Shown here: piece by piece, positions 62,473-64,000 of the stretch
Position numbering within the stretch: position 1 is the stretch's first letter
How the letters are laid out: each line of letters starts with the position of its first letter
From: Stenotrophomonas sp. SY1
Lineage (GTDB): Bacteria; Pseudomonadota; Gammaproteobacteria; Xanthomonadales; Xanthomonadaceae
DNA length: 64,000 nt
NCBI RefSeq assembly: GCF_021202945.1
Contig: NZ_JAJOYR010000001.1
Location: 496,001 to 560,000 of the forward strand
Direction: 5' to 3'
Position numbers and translations under genes: made by a program
Notes under the pieces: generated by a model
Told to the model about the DNA's origin: nothing
The model's input: only the letters and a program-made list of their open reading frames with translations
The model's database searches: none

Positions 62473-63266
62473 TGAACACCTCGACCTCGTTTCTGGATGG
62501 TGCCCGCGCCGCCGCGCGCATGCCGGGCCTGCGCCTGTTGGGCGCCTACGCGCAGGAAGCACGGGCCGAATGCCTGCGTTATCTGCGCAGCCCGGGTTTC
62601 GTGCTGCCGACGATGTTGTTCCCTGCCACCTTTTACCTGATGTTCGCGGTGATGCTTGGCATGGGCAATTCGGTTGATGCGCCACGCTTTCTGCTTGGCA
62701 CGTATTCCACGTTCGGGGTGATGGGGCCGGGCCTGTTCGGCTTTGGCGTGTCGCTGGCGCTGGAGCGCGGCAACGGCCTGCTCACGCTCAAGCGTGCATT
62801 GCCGATGCCGCCTGCGGCGTACCTGCTGGGAAAGATGGTGATGGCGATGCTGATGGCATTGATGATCGCCGTGCTGTTGCAGGGCCTGGCAGTGATGGTT
62901 GCCGGTGTGCAGCTGACGCCGCTGCAGATGCTGCGCCTGACCACAACCTGTGTGCTGGGCGCATTGCCGTTCAGTGCACTCGGCCTGCTGCTGGGCACCT
63001 TGGTCAAGGGCGATGCCGCACCGGCACTGGTGAACCTGGTGTATCTGCCGATGGCGCTGCTGTCGGGGTTGTGGTTCCCGCTGTCGGTGCTGCCGCCGCT
63101 GCTGCGCAACCTTGCACCGGTCTGGCCCAGCCATCACCTGAACATGCTCGCGCAATCGGCCGTTGGCTTTGACACCGGCAGTCCGTGGCCGCACGTGCTG
63201 TGGCTGGCCGCATTCACCGGGGTGACCGTCGCATTGGCCGGCTGGCGCCTGCGCCGCTTTGGCTGA
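62472..63266 (+). CDS. ABC-2 type transporter permease
   Basis: A 264-residue permease with six predicted helices of the ABC-2 fold. It has FVLPTMLFPATFYLMFAVML after the N-terminal amphipathic region, LFGFGVSLALERGNGLLTLK in the middle and LVNLVYLPMALLSGLWFPLS near the C-terminal helices. The start codon overlaps the ATPase stop (TGATG). Exporter partner of the preceding ATPase; substrate unknown. Confidence 0.86.
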   Translation: MNTSTSFLDGARAAARMPGLRLLGAYAQEARAECLRYLRSPGFVLPTMLFPATFYLMFAVMLGMGNSVDAPRFLLGTYSTFGVMGPGLFGFGVSLALERGNGLLTLKRALPMPPAAYLLGKMVMAMLMALMIAVLLQGLAVMVAGVQLTPLQMLRLTTTCVLGALPFSALGLLLGTLVKGDAAPALVNLVYLPMALLSGLWFPLSVLPPLLRNLAPVWPSHHLNMLAQSAVGFDTGSPWPHVLWLAAFTGVTVALAGWRLRRFG

Positions 63267-63305
63267 TGGCATCATGGGCCGCACTGGAACAGGAGTTCTC
63301 CGCTG

Positions 63306-64000
63306 ATGTCGCGCCATCTTCCCGCCTGGCTGAAACCGGCACCGGATTCGGTGGTCGCCGACAACATCAAGCTCGGCAAGTGGCCGTGGCTGGATGCCAT
63401 CCACCTGCTGTGGACGGTGTGGGTGTTCATCACGCCGATGTTCGCTGGCGGCTACACCCTGCGCTGGATGTGGATAACGCTGCTCTCGTATCCGGTGTTC
63501 GTGCTGCTGTACGCGCTGACGCTGCTGTCCTCGCGCCGCAACGTGGCCATCTACGCCATCGGCATGGTGGTGCTGGGGATCTCGCTGCTGAGCGTGTATC
63601 CCTCGGCCTTCAGTTACTTCGTCTTCGGCTGCGTCGCACTGCGCATCAATCGCAGCATTTCCACGGTGCGGTACCTGTGCGAGCTGGCGGCGCTGAACAC
63701 GGTGTTCGTGGTGCAGGCAGTGTGGGTGGGCTACCCCTGGCAGGCCATCGCCTGGGTGCCGGTGTTGTCGACCATCATCGGCCTGATCGTCAGCGGCGAG
63801 CGTGCCGGCCAGGAGAAGGATGCCGCGCTGCGCCTGTCGCACGAGGAAGTACGGCGCCTGGCCGCTTCTGCAGAGCGCGAACGCATCGGCCGTGACCTGC
63901 ATGATCTGCTCGGCCACACGCTCTCGCTGATCACGCTGAAGCTGGAGCTGTCACGCAAGCTGTTCGACCGCGATGCGGAGCGGTCACGCAATGAGCTGGC
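63306..64000 (+). CDS. DesK-type sensor histidine kinase (3' end cut by window)
   Basis: The visible 231 residues start MSRHLPAWLKPAPDSVVADN. About four to five membrane helices span residues 31-164. A cytosolic linker (ERAGQEKDAALRLSHEEVRR) follows, then the HisKA_3 phospho-acceptor His199 in ERIGRDLHDLLGHTLSLITL. The ATPase domain lies beyond the window. This kinase class phosphorylates NarL/FixJ-type regulators, expected just downstream. Positioned 39 bp after the ABC-2 permease, it probably controls that exporter in response to a membrane or drug signal. Confidence 0.85.
   Translation, partial: MSRHLPAWLKPAPDSVVADNIKLGKWPWLDAIHLLWTVWVFITPMFAGGYTLRWMWITLLSYPVFVLLYALTLLSSRRNVAIYAIGMVVLGISLLSVYPSAFSYFVFGCVALRINRSISTVRYLCELAALNTVFVVQAVWVGYPWQAIAWVPVLSTIIGLIVSGERAGQEKDAALRLSHEEVRRLAASAERERIGRDLHDLLGHTLSLITLKLELSRKLFDRDAERSRNEL

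Noticed and set aside
62136..63917. 593-codon open frame antisense to the ABC-2 ATPase/permease and kinase
   Set aside because: His/Arg/Gln-rich noise opposite two certain transporter genes and a kinase.

Overview
The window is high-GC gammaproteobacterial chromosome and most likely belongs to Stenotrophomonas or a close Xanthomonadaceae relative. This is inferred from GTAG-type (SMAG-like) repeats, from the families of housekeeping genes present, and from numerous Xanthomonadaceae-style intergenic repeats. No 16S rRNA or other definitive marker is present, so the genus is an inference. The genes look chromosomal and vertically inherited. No prophage, insertion sequence or CRISPR array is visible.

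Layout. 1-3.7 kb: three genes of a little-studied putative peptide-modification (RiPP) locus, namely a truncated cyclase/TPR protein, a nitrile-hydratase-leader-like precursor peptide on the opposite strand, and a SagB-like maturation dehydrogenase. 3.8-9.6 kb: a leucine/isovalerate catabolic operon (isovaleryl-CoA dehydrogenase and both methylcrotonyl-CoA carboxylase subunits) with a divergent TetR regulator. 9.7-17 kb: cytochrome c, secreted nuclease, DMT transporter, hydrolase, ZapE and a VWA protein. 17.4-21.7 kb: nrdA-nrdB behind a cobalamin riboswitch, with a four-helix-bundle (23S intervening-sequence family) gene inserted between them on the other strand. 22-30.7 kb: thioesterase, sirtuin, old yellow enzyme, PurU, nicotinamidase, metE behind a second cobalamin riboswitch, an EmrE-like pump and DUF3307. 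30.8-35 kb: a large YadA-type trimeric autotransporter with very recent internal duplications.

35.6-49 kb: DusA, a PepSY-like secreted protein with PhoP/PhoQ, a small secreted protein with an MtfA-type peptidase, BirA-CoaX-SPOR, tRNA-Thr(UGU), arginase, two entericidin-like lipoproteins, CsbD, and TrpS with an extra C-terminal domain. 49-56 kb: MBL-fold hydrolase, secreted M28 peptidase, KgtP-type symporter, two EamA transporters (YedA- and RarD-like) and a secreted alpha/beta hydrolase. 56-62 kb: an ABC efflux system (adaptor, ATPase, two FtsX-type permeases) whose adaptor is separated from the rest by a 766-bp repeat-rich gap. 61.6-64 kb: an ABC-2 exporter followed by a DesK-type histidine kinase cut by the window end.

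Themes. The two B12-independent enzymes (class I ribonucleotide reductase and MetE) each sit behind a cobalamin riboswitch, which implies that B12 status selects between B12-dependent and B12-independent isozymes. Short repeats are abundant: 40-45-bp inverted arms, GTAG elements, TAGGAGCG doublets, dRS3-like cores and simple-sequence tracts. The most interesting system is the RiPP-type locus at the left edge. Start codons were chosen from homology, ribosome-binding sites and overlaps, and alternatives are noted.
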